A stretch of 39,033 nt of DNA from Actinospica sp035552695 (GTDB lineage Bacteria; Actinomycetota; Actinomycetes; Streptomycetales; Catenulisporaceae). The translations under genes were made by a program, and so were the position numbers. Numbering within the stretch: position 1 is the stretch's first letter; every line of letters starts with the position of its first letter. Where the stretch lies: assembly GCF_035552695.1 (NCBI RefSeq), contig NZ_DASZKT010000053.1, positions 1 through 39,033 of the forward strand. Reading direction: 5' to 3'. The notes beneath the pieces were generated by a model. The model did no database searches. It saw nothing but the letters and a program-made list of their open reading frames with translations, and was not told the origin of the DNA. Below, piece by piece: positions 31,589 to 39,033 of this stretch.

Positions 31589-33376
31589 TTGAGCACCAAC
31601 GCCGCCTCACACCTGTCTCCGGCGTACCCGGACCGCGCGCCGTGGGGGACCGCGGGCAAGCTGCGGGCCTGGCAGCAGGCCGCGCTGGATGAGTATCTGC
31701 GCCGGGAGCCGCGCGATTTTCTCGCGGTGGCGACGCCGGGGGCCGGTAAGACGACCTTCGCGCTGCGGATCGCCACGGAACTGCTGGACCGTCACATCGT
31801 GCAGCAGATCACGGTCGTGGCGCCGACCGAGCACCTGAAGCACCAGTGGTCCGAGGCCGCGAAGAAGGTCGGGATAGGGATCGACCCGACGTACTCCGGC
31901 TCCTCGGGCGGCACTTCGCGCGACTACACCGGGATCGCGGTGACGTACGCGGGCGTGGCGGCGCATCCGATGCTGCATCGCTCGCGGGTGGAGAACCGGC
32001 GCACGCTGGTGATCCTCGACGAGATCCACCACGCGGGCGACGCGCTGGCGTGGGGTGACGCGATCAGCGAGGCCTTCGAACCGGCCGCCCGCCGGCTCGC
32101 GCTGACCGGGACGCCGTTCCGCTCGGACATCGCGCAGATCCCGTTCGTCGGCTACGCCCCGGATGCGGAGGGCATCCGCCGCTCGGTCGCCGACTACTCG
32201 TACGGCTACGGCGCGGCGCTCGCGGACGGCGTCGTGCGGCCGGTCATCTTCCTGTCCTACGCCGGGCAGATGCGCTGGCGAACCAAGGCCGGGGACGAGA
32301 TCGCCGCCTCGCTGGGCGAGCCGATGACGCAGGACGCGGTCAGCCAGGCCTGGCGCACGGCGCTGGATCCGGCGGGCAACTGGATGCAGGCGGTGCTGCG
32401 CGCGGCCGACAAGCGGCTGACCGAAGTGCGCAAGGCGGTGTCGGACGCGGGCGCCCTGGTCATCGCGACCGATCACTTCGCCGCTCGTGCGTACGCGAAG
32501 ATGCTCCGCGACATCACCGGCCAGTCGCCCACGGTCGTGCTCTCCGACGACCCCAAGGCCTCGTCCAAGATCGAGAAGTTCAGCGAGGGCGAGGACCGCT
32601 GGATGGTCGCCGTCCGGATGGTCTCCGAGGGCGTGGACGTGCCCCGGCTGGCCGTCGGCGTCTACGCCACCTCGATCTCCACGCCGCTGTTCTTCGCCCA
32701 GGCAGTCGGCCGGTTCGTGCGCGCCCGGCGACGCGGTGAGACCGCCTCCGTCTTCCTGCCCTCGGTGCCGATGCTGGTCCAGTTCGCCAACGAGCTCGAA
32801 CTCCAGCGCGACCACATCCTCGACCGCAAGAAGCGGGACGACGACATGTGGTCCGAGGAGGAGGACCTGCTCGCCGACGCGAACGCGGAGAAGAACGAGA
32901 CCGACCTCGGCGAGTTCAAGTTCGAGGCGCTGGAGTCCGAGGCCACCTTCGACCGCGTCATGTTCGACGGCGGCGAGTACGGGCTCGCGGCCGAGGCGGG
33001 CAGCGCGGACGAGGCGGACTACCTCGGGATCCCCGGCCTGCTCGAACCGGAACACGTGCGGACCCTGCTGCAGAAGCGCCAGACGCGGCAGATCGCCCGG
33101 CAGCGCGGGCAGCAGGCGCCGGACGGCGCAGTGCCGAACCTGCCGGCGCAGGAGCGGCCGGTGGTCAGCCACCAGCAGCTGCTCAGCCTGCGCAAGGAGC
33201 TGCACACGCTGGTCGGCGCGTGGCACCACCAGTCCGGCCTGCCGCACGGCGTCATCCACAACGACCTGCGGCGCAGCTGCGGCGGCCCGCCCGCCGCGCA
33301 GGCCACGGCGGTCGAGTTGCGGGCCAGGATCGACAAGGTCAGGGCCTGGGCAGCGGGTCGGGAAAAACAGCGGTGA
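31589..33376 (+). CDS. DEAD/DEAH-box superfamily II helicase
   Basis: 595 residues from TTG 31589, with GAGGGG 11 bases upstream. Helicase motifs in order are: LRAWQQAAL (Q-like), ATPGAGKTT (Walker A, about 48-56), TVVAPTEHLKHQW (Ia), ILDEIHHAG (motif II DEIH, 144-147), ALTGTPFRSD (III), IATDHFAARAY, VRMVSEGVDVP (V) and QAVGRFVRARRRG (VI). The C-terminal 200 residues are acidic then helical and are specific to an actinobacterial conserved group, here ending KVRAWAAGREKQR. It probably unwinds or translocates on DNA or RNA; the pathway is not known. A TACGGT box lies near 31515. Confidence 0.88.
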   Translation: MSTNAASHLSPAYPDRAPWGTAGKLRAWQQAALDEYLRREPRDFLAVATPGAGKTTFALRIATELLDRHIVQQITVVAPTEHLKHQWSEAAKKVGIGIDPTYSGSSGGTSRDYTGIAVTYAGVAAHPMLHRSRVENRRTLVILDEIHHAGDALAWGDAISEAFEPAARRLALTGTPFRSDIAQIPFVGYAPDAEGIRRSVADYSYGYGAALADGVVRPVIFLSYAGQMRWRTKAGDEIAASLGEPMTQDAVSQAWRTALDPAGNWMQAVLRAADKRLTEVRKAVSDAGALVIATDHFAARAYAKMLRDITGQSPTVVLSDDPKASSKIEKFSEGEDRWMVAVRMVSEGVDVPRLAVGVYATSISTPLFFAQAVGRFVRARRRGETASVFLPSVPMLVQFANELELQRDHILDRKKRDDDMWSEEEDLLADANAEKNETDLGEFKFEALESEATFDRVMFDGGEYGLAAEAGSADEADYLGIPGLLEPEHVRTLLQKRQTRQIARQRGQQAPDGAVPNLPAQERPVVSHQQLLSLRKELHTLVGAWHHQSGLPHGVIHNDLRRSCGGPPAAQATAVELRARIDKVRAWAAGREKQR

Positions 33377-33410
33377 GCAGCGCCGAGGCGGCGTGATCGA
33401 CACGGGCTCC

Positions 33411-33435
33411 GTCAGGTTCGGACTTAGCCCCTGAC
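33411..33435 (+). promoter_or_regulatory. dyad overlapping the IclR promoter
   Basis: GTCAGG-N13-CCTGAC occupies the -50 to -25 region of the predicted leaderless IclR-type gene, a usual place for an autoregulatory operator. Confidence 0.35.
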
Positions 33436-33447
33436 AGACCGCGTGCT

Positions 33448-33453
33448 TAGACT
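33448..33453 (+). promoter_or_regulatory. -10 box TAGACT, leaderless start of IclR gene
   Basis: TAGACT, 6 bases (GCTGCC), GTG 33460. Confidence 0.6.
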
Positions 33454-33459
33454 GCTGCC

Positions 33460-34131
33460 GTGACGACTAGCACGGCAACCCCCGCGGGGAGCGAACACCA
33501 CCCGGAGACCTCGCAGACGCTGGACCGCGGCCTGCGCGCGCTCGAAGAGCTCGCCGAGGTCCCCGGCGGCCTGACGGTGACGGAGCTCGCCGAGCGGCTG
33601 CACGTGAACCGGACGATCGTCTACCGGCTGCTCGCCACGCTCGAGCTGCACGGCCTGGCCCGCCGCGACGCCTCCGGGCGGGCGCGGCTGAGCATCGGCG
33701 TGCTGGCGCTGGCCCGGCAGGTGCAGCCGCTGCTGCGCGAGGCGGCGACCATCCCGCTGCGCCGGCTGGCCGAGGAGGTCGGGGCGACGGCGCACCTGAC
33801 CGTGGTGGACGGCACCGAGGCGCTGGCCGTGGCAGTGGTCGAACCCACCTGGACCGACTACCACGTGGCCTATCGGGTCGGCTCCCGGCACGCGCTGGAC
33901 CGCGGCGCGGCCGGCCGGGTGATCCTCAACTACCGGGAGAACAAGAACACCGGCTTTCTGATGACGGACGGCGAGCTGCAGTTCGGCGCGTACGGCATCG
34001 CGGCCCCGGTGATCGACGTGCCGGGCGTCGAGGCCTCAGTCGGCGTGATCTCCTTCGGGCAGCTCGACCCCAATCGCACCGGCCCCCGCGTGATCCGCGC
34101 GGCCTCCGAGGTCGCCAGCGCGCTCCGCTGA
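33460..34131 (+). CDS. IclR-family transcriptional regulator
   Basis: 223 residues from GTG 33460. The winged helix spans about 20-85 (TLDRGLRALEELAEVPGGLTV in part, LTVTELAERLHVNRTIVYRLLATLELHGLA). The effector domain (LRRLAEEVGATAHLTVVDG, VSRHALDRGAAGRVIL-like SRHALDRGAAGRVIL, GAYGIAAPVIDVPGVEASVG) is shorter than the usual 250-residue family and lacks some of the typical central helices. Members are activators or repressors of catabolic genes controlled by aromatic or organic acids. Neighbouring targets are uncertain. Its 3' end overlaps the convergent HTTM/DCC gene by 96 bases. Confidence 0.88.
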   Translation: MTTSTATPAGSEHHPETSQTLDRGLRALEELAEVPGGLTVTELAERLHVNRTIVYRLLATLELHGLARRDASGRARLSIGVLALARQVQPLLREAATIPLRRLAEEVGATAHLTVVDGTEALAVAVVEPTWTDYHVAYRVGSRHALDRGAAGRVILNYRENKNTGFLMTDGELQFGAYGIAAPVIDVPGVEASVGVISFGQLDPNRTGPRVIRAASEVASALR

Positions 34132-35538
34132 GCCGGACGCGGCCGAGCCGGGCGCCGGCACCGCGCAGGCGGGCGTGCCGCCGGGCATCCGGTACCGGTT
34201 GTTCGCGATCAGCCGGTAGATTCCGCGCGCCAGCCAGGAGATCGGCGGCACCAGCATCAGCGCGCCGACCAGGCGGAACGGCCAGCGCGAACGCAGCAGC
34301 GTGCGCGCGACGGCGGCGGATCCGTGCGGAATCGCCTTGGCCGACGTGCGCGGACTGAGCCACTGCACCGACGAGGTCACGGCCTCCGCCGTCAGCCCGT
34401 GCGCCCCGAGATCGAGGTCCTGCCAGGGCACGAAGCGCACCGCCGGACGGCACCAGCGCTCGGCCCAGCGCACCGACGAGGTGCAGAACCCGCAGTCCCC
34501 GTCGAACACCAAGGTCGGCTTCGCGATCGCCGTCGTGCCCGTGGTCATGTCTCCAGCGTACGCGGGGCCGGCGACCCGCCTCTCAACCGCCTGCCACACC
34601 CGGTCGGACAGGAACACCGCGTCGCCGACCAGCATGAGCAGCGAGAAGAAGGGCAGCCCGAGCAGCACGGCGATGCTCAGGTGCATGCCGGCCAGGATGA
34701 CCAGCGACGGGTACTTGAGCTTGGGCGAGAAGACCGCGAACGGGAAGCCGATCTGCACGAACACCGTCACGAAGCCCGCGACGGCGAGCAGCACGGAGTG
34801 CCCGAGCAGCCAGGAGTCCAGGCCCGGCCAGGGCTGGAACCAGTGCAGCCGCAGCACGAAGCTCATCGCGGTGCCGTCCTGCCACATCGAGCCCTGCACC
34901 TTGTACAGGCCCGCCGTCGCGTAGATCACGCAGACCTGGAAGGCGATCACCAGCACCGCGCCGTTGTGCAGCACGTTCGCGACCTGCTCGCGGACCGCGC
35001 CGAGCTCGAGCCGCCAGTCGGGCGGGCTGTCGGACGCCTCGACGGGCTCCGGGCGGGACCGCAGCCGCCGCGCGTCCAGCGACCAGTGCCGTCCGCAGCG
35101 CGTGAAGCAGAGGAAGATCGACATGATGACGAGGACGTTGTCGCCGCCGTCCGTGATCAGCGGGCTGCGATTCTCCAGCGCCACGACGACGAAGCAGAAC
35201 AGCAGGGAACTGATCCGCGTGCGCCAGCCGAGGGTGAACAGCACGCCGGCCACGATCGCGAGTGCGTAGAAGGCCTCGAAGCCGCCGCTGCCGAGCCCGG
35301 CCACGGCTGTGATCCACGCGCGGATCCAGCCGAACATCGGGATCTGCGCCTCGTACGTGCGCTCCATCGTCGGCGACCACGGCGAGTTCGGGCCCCAGGC
35401 GGTGAGCCGTTCGTTGAACTCGAAGAGCAGGAACAGCGTCCAGAGCGTGCCGTAGCCGATGCGCAGAGCGGCGGTTCCGCGAGCGGCCACGGTCGACTCG
35501 GTGACGTGGGCGTAGCAGCGGCTGAACAGCGATGTCAT
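34036..35538 (-). CDS. HTTM membrane protein fused to DCC thiol-disulfide oxidoreductase domain
   Basis: 500 residues from ATG 35538, where GGTGA precedes by five bases; GTG 35547, which overlaps the upstream stop by four bases, is an alternative. Residues 1-320 form an HTTM (vitamin-K-carboxylase-like) membrane domain: about seven hydrophobic segments with RIGYGTLWTLFLLFEF, WITAVAGLGSG, and ATAGLYKVQGSMW. Residues about 330-455 are a DCC/DUF393 domain with the redox CxxC in LVFDGDCGFCTSSVRW. The two domains are often separate neighbouring genes; here one frame spans both. An ATG at 34548 with TACGCT 6 bases upstream could also yield the DCC domain alone. The last 32 residues are read antisense to the IclR gene and may be dispensable. 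Confidence 0.8.
   Translation of the reverse strand: MTSLFSRCYAHVTESTVAARGTAALRIGYGTLWTLFLLFEFNERLTAWGPNSPWSPTMERTYEAQIPMFGWIRAWITAVAGLGSGGFEAFYALAIVAGVLFTLGWRTRISSLLFCFVVVALENRSPLITDGGDNVLVIMSIFLCFTRCGRHWSLDARRLRSRPEPVEASDSPPDWRLELGAVREQVANVLHNGAVLVIAFQVCVIYATAGLYKVQGSMWQDGTAMSFVLRLHWFQPWPGLDSWLLGHSVLLAVAGFVTVFVQIGFPFAVFSPKLKYPSLVILAGMHLSIAVLLGLPFFSLLMLVGDAVFLSDRVWQAVERRVAGPAYAGDMTTGTTAIAKPTLVFDGDCGFCTSSVRWAERWCRPAVRFVPWQDLDLGAHGLTAEAVTSSVQWLSPRTSAKAIPHGSAAVARTLLRSRWPFRLVGALMLVPPISWLARGIYRLIANNRYRMPGGTPACAVPAPGSAASGSAERAGDLGGRADHAGAGAIGVELPEGDHAD
34555..34560 (-). promoter_or_regulatory. internal -10 box TACGCT before the DCC domain
   Basis: On the minus strand TACGCT is followed by 6 bases and an in-frame ATG (34548) at the HTTM/DCC junction. 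It has the same geometry as the leaderless promoters elsewhere in the window. Confidence 0.4.
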
Positions 35539-35543
35539 CGTTT

Positions 35544-36167
35544 TCACCGGGCCACCAGCCACCACGGCAGCGTCTGCGCCTGCGGGGCGGTCTGCGCGGC
35601 CGTGCGGCCATCCCCCGGCAGCAGCGTGATGATGAAGCGCACCTGGACCGAGTCGATCGTGCCCGACTCACGCGGCCGCAGGTAGCCGAGGACGAGGTTC
35701 TGCAGGTACGCCTGCGCGGTCGCGGCCAGCGGCGAACCGGCATTGGGGATTCCGGTCGACGTGTGCGTCTCGACGAACTTCAGCCACGCGTTACGCGTCG
35801 CGTTCATGGTCAGGTGGCTCGGCACCGGATTGCCGTCGGTCGCCGCCGCGTCGATCGCCGAGAGGTCGACCCACGGCGAGACGGCGGCGGACGGACCGAC
35901 GCTGGCGCGCGCGTCGATCTCCAGATTCTCCGAGATCGGGTTCGGCGCGAACAGCTGCCAGTTCTGCATCTGCAGCGGCGTCATCCACCAGGAGACCTGC
36001 GCGGCGTACTTCTTCGAGATCACGTTGCCCGGCGCGTTGTACAGGAACGACGCGCTCATCTGGATCGCCACCAGGATCAGCGTGACCAGCACCGTCACGC
36101 CGACCACCGCGCGCGACCAACGCCGCGTCGGCCGCCGCGCCGTCGATATCGCCGCCTGCTCGCTCAC
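35544..36167 (-). CDS. DUF5819-like membrane-anchored protein, HTTM partner
   Basis: 207 residues from GTG 36167. One N-terminal membrane helix (about 22-42: VVGVTVLVTLILVAIQMSAS) anchors an outer domain with YNAPGNVISKKY, MQNWQLFAPNP and LKFVETHTSTG. WQLFAPNP is a hallmark of the short proteins encoded next to HTTM genes in actinobacteria. It probably forms a membrane complex with the HTTM/DCC protein. Its stop overlaps or abuts that gene's start. A TAACCT box made from the stop codon of the Lrp gene lies 7 bases upstream, so it may have its own leaderless promoter besides read-through. Confidence 0.8.
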   Translation of the reverse strand: MSEQAAISTARRPTRRWSRAVVGVTVLVTLILVAIQMSASFLYNAPGNVISKKYAAQVSWWMTPLQMQNWQLFAPNPISENLEIDARASVGPSAAVSPWVDLSAIDAAATDGNPVPSHLTMNATRNAWLKFVETHTSTGIPNAGSPLAATAQAYLQNLVLGYLRPRESGTIDSVQVRFIITLLPGDGRTAAQTAPQAQTLPWWLVAR

Positions 36168-36177
36168 CGCGCCGAGG

Positions 36178-36657
36178 TTACATGTCGGATCGATAAACCG
36201 CAGCGGCCTCGGCCAACTGCACCACCCGCAGCGGGATCGGATTCTCCAGCGCGATCATCGTCGAGGTGCGCACGATGCCGTCGAAGTCGATGAGCCGGTC
36301 GATCACATGCTGCAGGTCCAGGTTGGAGCGCGCGACGATCCGGCAGAGCATGTCCCCGGTGCCGGTCACGGTGTGCATCTCGAGCAGTTCCGGCACGGTC
36401 GCGAGATGCGCGCGCACGTCCCGGCCGCTGCCCTGCCGGATCTCCAGCGTCGCGAACGCCGTCACCGGATAGCCGAGCGCGACCGGGTCCAGCTGCGGCC
36501 CGAAGCCGCACACGACGCCGTCCGCCTGCAGCCGGTCCAACCGCGCCTGCACGGTCCCGCGCGCCACGCCGAGGCGGCGCGAGGCCTCCATCATCCCGAC
36601 CCGCGGCTCCTCGTTCAGCAGCCGGATCAGCCGGGCGTCCAGCTCGTCCACCGCCAT
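36178..36657 (-). CDS. Lrp/AsnC-family regulator
   Basis: 159 residues from ATG 36657. The N-terminal helix-turn-helix (DELDARLIRLLNEEPRVGMM, EASRRLGVARGTVQARLDRLQADGV) and C-terminal RAM domain (VTAFATLEIRQG, VPELLEMHTVTGTGDMLCRIVARS) are complete. Such regulators bind amino acids and control their metabolism. It is divergent from hpd and, as in other actinobacteria, very likely controls tyrosine/homogentisate catabolism through repeats in the shared intergenic region. It lies upstream of the DUF5819/HTTM pair with ten bases between. Confidence 0.92.
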   Translation of the reverse strand: MAVDELDARLIRLLNEEPRVGMMEASRRLGVARGTVQARLDRLQADGVVCGFGPQLDPVALGYPVTAFATLEIRQGSGRDVRAHLATVPELLEMHTVTGTGDMLCRIVARSNLDLQHVIDRLIDFDGIVRTSTMIALENPIPLRVVQLAEAAAVYRSDM

Positions 36658-36670
36658 GCTGCCACGCTCG

Positions 36671-36730
36671 CATTCTGTACAAGTTGTCGACCGAACTTCC
36701 CAAAGTACTAGTCATTCTGTATAGCAGAAT
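36671..36730. promoter_or_regulatory. Lrp-type operators between lrp and hpd
   Basis: CATTCTGTAC (36671-36680) and CATTCTGTAT (36713-36722) are direct repeats 42 bp apart, four helical turns. The second lies in the perfect inverted repeat ATTCTG-TATAG-CAGAAT (36714-36730). Phased half-sites fit octameric Lrp wrapping. They lie just upstream of the hpd -35 box. Confidence 0.6.
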
Positions 36731-36739
36731 CGCAAACTA

Positions 36740-36768
36740 TTGACCACTGTGCGAAGCGGCAGCAGGAT
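36740..36768 (+). promoter_or_regulatory. hpd promoter, TTGACC-N17-CAGGAT
   Basis: TTGACC at 36740-36745 and CAGGAT at 36763-36768 are spaced exactly 17 bp; 7 bases later comes ATG 36776. The transcript is probably leaderless or nearly so. The best complete promoter in the window. Confidence 0.65.
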
Positions 36769-36775
36769 CACGAGC

Positions 36776-37921
36776 ATGACCGACCTGATGCACGAGCACG
36801 AGTCCCCCGCCACTCCCGCCGCCGCCGACCCGTTCCCGGTCAAGGGCATGGACGCGATCGTCTTCGCCGTGGGCAACGCGAAGCAGGCCGCGCACTACTA
36901 CGCCACCGCCTTCGGCATGCGCCTGGTCGGCTACGCGGGCCCGGAGACCGGCAGCCGCGACCACGCCTCCTACGTGCTGACCTCCGGCTCCGCCCGATTC
37001 GTCCTCAACGGCCCGGTGCGGACGGGCACCGAGCTCGGCGCGCACATCACCGCGCACGGGGACGGCGTGACCGACCTCGCGATCCAGGTTCCGGACGTGC
37101 CCGCCGCGTACCGGTACGCGGTCGAGCACGGCGCCAAGGGCCTCGAGGAGCCGCACGAGCTGACCGACGAGCACGGCACCGTCGTGCGCGCCGCCATCGC
37201 GACCTACGGCGAGACCCGGCACAGCCTCATCGACCGCTCCCGCTATGAGGGCCCTTATCTGCCCGGCTACGTCGCGCGCGAGCCGATCGTCCCCGCGCCG
37301 GACAAGCGCTACTTCCAGGCCGTCGACCACTGCGTGGGCAACGTGGAGCTCGGCAAGATGGACGAGTGGGTCGAGTTCTACCGGCACGTCATGCACTTCA
37401 CGAACATGGCCGAGTTCGTCGGCGACGACATCGCCACCGAGTACTCGGCGCTGATGTCCAAGGTGGTCGCGGACGGCACCCGCAAGGTCAAGTTCCCGCT
37501 GAACGAGCCGGCCGTCAGCCGCCGCAAGTCGCAGATCGACGAGTACTTGGAGTTCTACGGCGGCCCCGGCGTGCAGCACATCGCCCTGGCCACCAACGAC
37601 ATCATCCGCACGGTGGACGCGATGCGCGCCGCCGGCGTCGAGTTCCTGGAGACCCCCGACTCGTACTACGAGGACCCCGAGCTGCGGGCCCGGATCGGCG
37701 AGGTGCGGGCGCCGGTCGAGGAGCTGCAGCGTCGCAAGATCCTGGTCGACCGGGACGAGGACGGCTATCTGCTGCAGATCTTCACCAAGCCGGTGCAGGA
37801 CCGGCCGACGGTGTTCTTCGAGCTGATCGAGCGGCACGGCTCGCTCGGCTTCGGGAAGGGCAACTTCAAGGCCCTGTTCGAGGCCATCGAACGGGAGCAG
37901 GAGCGTCGCGGGAATCTCTGA
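36776..37921 (+). CDS. hpd: 4-hydroxyphenylpyruvate dioxygenase
   Basis: 381 residues from ATG 36776, not the in-frame TTG/ATG candidates from 36740, which lie in the promoter. It converts 4-hydroxyphenylpyruvate to homogentisate with O2 in tyrosine catabolism. The two vicinal-oxygen-chelate halves are complete, and the iron ligands are visible as His185 (AVDHCVGNVELG), His268 (GGPGVQHIALAT) and Glu349 (PTVFFELIERHG). The C-terminal gating helix (FGKGNFKALFEAIEREQ) closes the active site. It has its own promoter and divergent Lrp-type control; no other tyrosine pathway genes occur in the window. Confidence 0.96.
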   Translation: MTDLMHEHESPATPAAADPFPVKGMDAIVFAVGNAKQAAHYYATAFGMRLVGYAGPETGSRDHASYVLTSGSARFVLNGPVRTGTELGAHITAHGDGVTDLAIQVPDVPAAYRYAVEHGAKGLEEPHELTDEHGTVVRAAIATYGETRHSLIDRSRYEGPYLPGYVAREPIVPAPDKRYFQAVDHCVGNVELGKMDEWVEFYRHVMHFTNMAEFVGDDIATEYSALMSKVVADGTRKVKFPLNEPAVSRRKSQIDEYLEFYGGPGVQHIALATNDIIRTVDAMRAAGVEFLETPDSYYEDPELRARIGEVRAPVEELQRRKILVDRDEDGYLLQIFTKPVQDRPTVFFELIERHGSLGFGKGNFKALFEAIEREQERRGNL

Positions 37922-37974
37922 ACTCGGCTAATCTCTCCCCTGGACTGGAATTCGCATGTCGGGGGAGGGGAACC

Positions 37975-39033
37975 TTGAGCACCGGAAATCCGCCCGCGGG
38001 GTATTACGCCGACCCGTCGATCCCGGGGTACATCCGGTACTGGGACGGCGCCGAGTGGGTCGCGGGCACCAGCAGGCCCGCGCCGGAGGAAGCGGCGCAG
38101 GACGCGGCGCAGCAGGTCGCGGGCCAGCAGCCGGGCAGTTCGCGGACGGACGCGGCCGCGGGGCGGTCTTCGTCGGGCACCTGGCAGCCGGAGCCCGCGG
38201 CCACGTCGCAGGCCGGGCAGCCGGATCCGCCGGGGCGGTCCGCGGGCCGGTCGCAGAGCGGGGCACGGGGATACGCGCAGAGCCCTGCGACCACGGCCGG
38301 GCCGTCGCCCGCGCCCGCACAGGTGCCGCAGCAGTCGCCGCAGCAGGGACGGCACTCGCGCACCGGCGACAAACTGCCGCAGCAGTACGCCGATTCTGCG
38401 CAGCAGCACGCCGAGCCCGCCCGGCAGCAGCAGGCGCCACCGCAGCCGCAGCAGCAGCCGGCCGTGCAGTGGCCCGCGACGGCGGCGCCGTCCGCACCCG
38501 CGCAGCCTCCGCGGCAAGCGCCGCCGCAGCCGGTACAGCCGCAGCCGCCACAGCCGCCGCCGCCACAGCCGCAGCCGGTACAGCCGCAGCCCGTACAGCC
38601 GCAGCCGGTACGGCAAGCGGTACAGCCGCAGCCTCAGCAGTACGCGCAGCGGCCCGTGCCGGTTCCCGCCGTGCAGCCGCAGCCGCAGCCGGCGGCGCAG
38701 CAGGTCCCCGAGTCGGTCGCCACGATGATCGTGCCCTCGGCCTTCGCACCGAGCCAGCGCACCGGCACGTACCGGCTGCCCGGCAACATCAACAATCCCT
38801 TCGCGGGCCTGCCCGGCTCCCCCGACTTCGGCTCGGCGGTCGGGCAGGACGAGGAGGAGCCCGGCGGCGAGACCACCGTCGTCGAGCTGGCCACACCCGG
38901 CTCGCGCTTCCTGGGCCGCATCATCGACATCGGCATCGCCGCGATCTTCTCGGCGCCGATCACCGTGACCCTGCTGCTGATAGCGCACCGGCACGACCAC
39001 CAGTACGTGCTCAAGCTGGACTCGCAGGCCACC
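37975..39033 (+). CDS. DUF2510/RDD-family membrane protein (partial, cut by window end)
   Basis: At least 353 residues from TTG 37975, with GAGGGG 5 bases upstream; the frame is open at the window edge. The N-terminal 30 residues (PAGYYADPSIPGYIRYWDGA) are a DUF2510 domain of the PGWYxDP type. Residues about 40-270 are low-complexity, first Ala/Ser/Gly, then Pro/Gln with PVQPQ repeats. After an acidic segment, TPGSRFLGRIIDIGIAAIFS (about 324 onward) begins an RDD membrane domain. Related proteins act as membrane scaffolds or ion exchangers in actinobacteria; this one is not named. Large minus-strand frames over it are shadows of its composition. A TAATCT box lies at 37929. Confidence 0.82.
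   Translation, partial: MSTGNPPAGYYADPSIPGYIRYWDGAEWVAGTSRPAPEEAAQDAAQQVAGQQPGSSRTDAAAGRSSSGTWQPEPAATSQAGQPDPPGRSAGRSQSGARGYAQSPATTAGPSPAPAQVPQQSPQQGRHSRTGDKLPQQYADSAQQHAEPARQQQAPPQPQQQPAVQWPATAAPSAPAQPPRQAPPQPVQPQPPQPPPPQPQPVQPQPVQPQPVRQAVQPQPQQYAQRPVPVPAVQPQPQPAAQQVPESVATMIVPSAFAPSQRTGTYRLPGNINNPFAGLPGSPDFGSAVGQDEEEPGGETTVVELATPGSRFLGRIIDIGIAAIFSAPITVTLLLIAHRHDHQYVLKLDSQAT
38520..38636 (+). repeat. tandem CAGCCG-rich repeats encoding Pro-Gln-Val
   Basis: Near-perfect 15-base units (cores GTACAGCCGCAGCC) encode PVQPQ-type repeats in the linker of the RDD protein. Likely variable in copy number between strains. Confidence 0.65.

Noticed and set aside
37765..39000. 411-codon minus-strand frame at the window end
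   Set aside because: Shadow of the hpd 3' end and the Pro/Gln-rich RDD gene; gives Arg/Leu low-complexity sequence.

Overview
The window comes from a very GC-rich actinomycete. The evidence is GC-rich third codon positions, frequent GTG and TTG starts, four-base GTGA gene overlaps, paired or twin-arginine export signals, MocR, IclR and ECF regulators, and many start codons placed 6-7 bases after a TANNNT -10 box (leaderless mRNAs). The block murA / algH-like / DUF3039 / three-gene molybdenum-hydroxylase-like operon / MFS / DEAD-box helicase resembles, from memory, the chromosomal core of Streptomyces and relatives. The wealth of secreted glycan proteins and sensory sigma factors would also fit Catenulisporales, but genus cannot be decided from this sequence.

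Layout. (1) 1-140: 3' end of tmRNA (ssrA). (2) 141-5204: accessory-looking region with a decayed reading frame, a Tat-exported parallel beta-helix protein, and a divergent two-gene operon for an exported beta-propeller and a Tat-exported clan GH-A glycosidase. Its leader carries three consecutive perfect inverted repeats. (3) 5316-9842: MFS exporter, Nudix hydrolase, small zinc-ribbon membrane protein, and a divergent MocR regulator / AhpD-like pair with a putative operator between them. (4) 9865-11787: the most unusual gene, an ECF sigma factor fused through an anti-sigma-type zinc motif and one membrane helix to an extracytoplasmic GH99-like domain that keeps the catalytic NEWxEGT motif. (5) 11907-16265: amidohydrolase, SigG-like ECF sigma factor with a DUF899 protein, a small helical protein, and a free-standing TOPRIM protein. 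(6) 16377-20318: STAND/TPR regulator, a PopR/ClgR-like XRE regulator ending in ALAA, a convergent ClpP-like protein that has lost its catalytic triad and handle, and a DUF6886-like protein. The XRE and clpP-like genes share an almost identical upstream motif. (7) 20520-25411: malic enzyme, quinone oxidoreductase, MurA, UPF0301/AlgH protein, DUF3039 protein. (8) 25469-29647: FAD, [2Fe-2S] and molybdopterin-type subunits of a divergent xanthine-dehydrogenase-family enzyme. (9) 29648-30064: non-coding stretch with a 45-bp inverted repeat around a tRNA-like sequence. (10) 30065-39033: MFS exporter, helicase, IclR regulator, HTTM/DCC fusion with a DUF5819-like partner, Lrp/AsnC regulator divergent from hpd (4-hydroxyphenylpyruvate dioxygenase), and the start of a DUF2510/RDD membrane protein that runs off the window.

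Two systems deserve follow-up. The first is the membrane-tethered sigma factor whose outer domain looks like a glycan hydrolase (sensor-enzyme-transcription factor in one chain). The second is the regulator / dead-ClpP pair, which looks like a repurposed offshoot of the PopR-ClpP3/P4 circuit. All functional statements are inferred from sequence inspection; no database search was run.
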